A stretch of DNA of 55,195 nucleotides from Gemmatimonadota bacterium (GTDB taxonomy: Bacteria; Gemmatimonadota; Gemmatimonadetes; Longimicrobiales; Gaopeijiaceae). The notes below the pieces were generated by a model. That model was not told the origin of the DNA, ran no database searches, and was given only the letters and a program-made list of their open reading frames with translations. The number at the start of each line of letters is the position of its first letter. Position 1 is the stretch's first letter. This document shows, in pieces, positions 54,694 to 55,195 of the stretch. The stretch spans positions 1 through 55,195 of the forward strand of contig QJYK01000232.1 in the NCBI GenBank assembly GCA_003248075.1, in the 5' to 3' direction. The position numbers were made by a program, and so were the translations under genes.

Positions 54694-55195
54694 GCGCGGT
54701 CTCGCGGGCCGCCCCAGGGGCCCTCCTGATCGTCGCCGCGGCCTGTGGCTTCGGGAGCGACGCACCCGGGGGCGCGACACAGGCCGCCGACACGACCGCC
54801 GCCGAGGTGTCCGGCGTAGATACGCCGCGCGAATCCGTCTCCCGCCCCGCCGCGGGCGCCGATTCGGTCGGCGCGGCGACCCGCGCGACGGCACAGGACT
54901 CCACCCTCGCGTCGGTGGATCGGGAAGGTGCACCGTCGGACGCGACGGTTTCGGCGCCGATCTCGGTCACGGAGCTCGAGGCGATCCGCGCGCGGCTGGA
55001 TCAGATCGTGCTCGCCCAGGCCGCACTGGCGGCCCGACTCGATTCGGTCGGGGGATCCGAGGCACCGGCGCAGAGCCAAGGGACGACCCCCGCAGGTGAG
55101 GTACTCGGCCAGGCCGGGGAGCGCGTGCGCAGCTTCGGCGTGGGCGTCGTGTGGGCCATCCTGGTGCTCCTCCTCTTCAACTACCTCATCCACGG
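54690..55195 (+). CDS. Lipoprotein-like precursor with terminal membrane helix, cut by window end
   Basis: At least 168 codons from the ATG at 54690, which overlaps the rlmN stop (ATGA); the frame is open to the window end. The start MSAVSRAAPGALLIVAAACG is a signal peptide with a lipobox-like AAAC. Residues 22-105 are Ala/Thr/Ser/Asp-rich and probably disordered. A coiled coil (TELEAIRARLDQIVLAQAAL) follows, then a membrane helix (GVGVVWAILVLLLFNYL). The layout recalls N-terminal extensions of mechanosensitive ion channels, where the channel helices come next, but the diagnostic part lies outside the window. Confidence 0.5.
   Translation, partial: MSAVSRAAPGALLIVAAACGFGSDAPGGATQAADTTAAEVSGVDTPRESVSRPAAGADSVGAATRATAQDSTLASVDREGAPSDATVSAPISVTELEAIRARLDQIVLAQAALAARLDSVGGSEAPAQSQGTTPAGEVLGQAGERVRSFGVGVVWAILVLLLFNYLIH

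Overview
The window is a contiguous piece of a GC-rich bacterial chromosome. It carries about 48 protein genes, one tRNA and no sign of phage, insertion sequences or CRISPR. The gene style points to Gemmatimonadota: a PadR regulator coupled to an ATPase-less duplicated (ADOP-type) permease, two secreted M1 peptidases, a secreted regulatory/plug-domain protein, many GTG starts and 4-base stop/start overlaps. Acidobacteriota is the main alternative. The assignment is an inference from gene content; no 16S rRNA gene is present.

Layout. 1-2.4 kb (+): the 3' end of the error-prone polymerase gene dnaE2, an overlapping AraC regulator and a VOC-fold protein. 2.4-10.1 kb (-): the permease with its PadR regulator and a tandem 17-bp operator, an M1 peptidase with a metallo-beta-lactamase-fold hydrolase, citrate synthase and tRNA-Leu(CAA). 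10.5-14.5 kb: a divergent pair of an unknown lipoprotein (-) and aconitase (+). 14.5-18.5 kb (-): a floA-nfeD membrane-microdomain pair flanked by two unknown envelope proteins. 18.6-29.4 kb (+): a beta-oxidation cassette (two crotonases, aldehyde dehydrogenase, PcaF/PaaJ-like thiolase, 3-hydroxyacyl-CoA dehydrogenase), then an M1 peptidase, a class-A-beta-lactamase-like protein, a regulatory/plug-domain protein, a DUF3311 plus sodium:solute symporter pair and a chorismate mutase.

29.4-53.3 kb is one long run of minus-strand genes. In transcription order it holds a housekeeping block (aspS, phoH, the 7TM-HD protein pgpH, ybeY, mgtE), a UbiB-family kinase-like protein, and a B12 mutase module (meaB, large subunit, HAD hydrolase, small subunit). 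These are followed by an acyl-CoA carboxyltransferase, a split AtuA, a crotonase, a small membrane protein, recQ, an acyl-CoA dehydrogenase, RNase G, rplU, rpmA and a lytic transglycosylase. 53.6-55.2 kb (+): rlmN and a truncated lipoprotein/membrane gene.

Working together. Two blocks handle acyl-CoA chemistry: 18.6-23.8 kb and 33.2-44.5 kb. The most informative single observation is that the B12 mutase large subunit carries Phe102 and Gln220 where methylmalonyl-CoA mutases carry Tyr and Arg. That is the isobutyryl-CoA mutase signature, so the usual label methylmalonyl-CoA mutase is probably wrong. Acyl-CoA products would reach the TCA cycle, of which citrate synthase and aconitase are encoded here.
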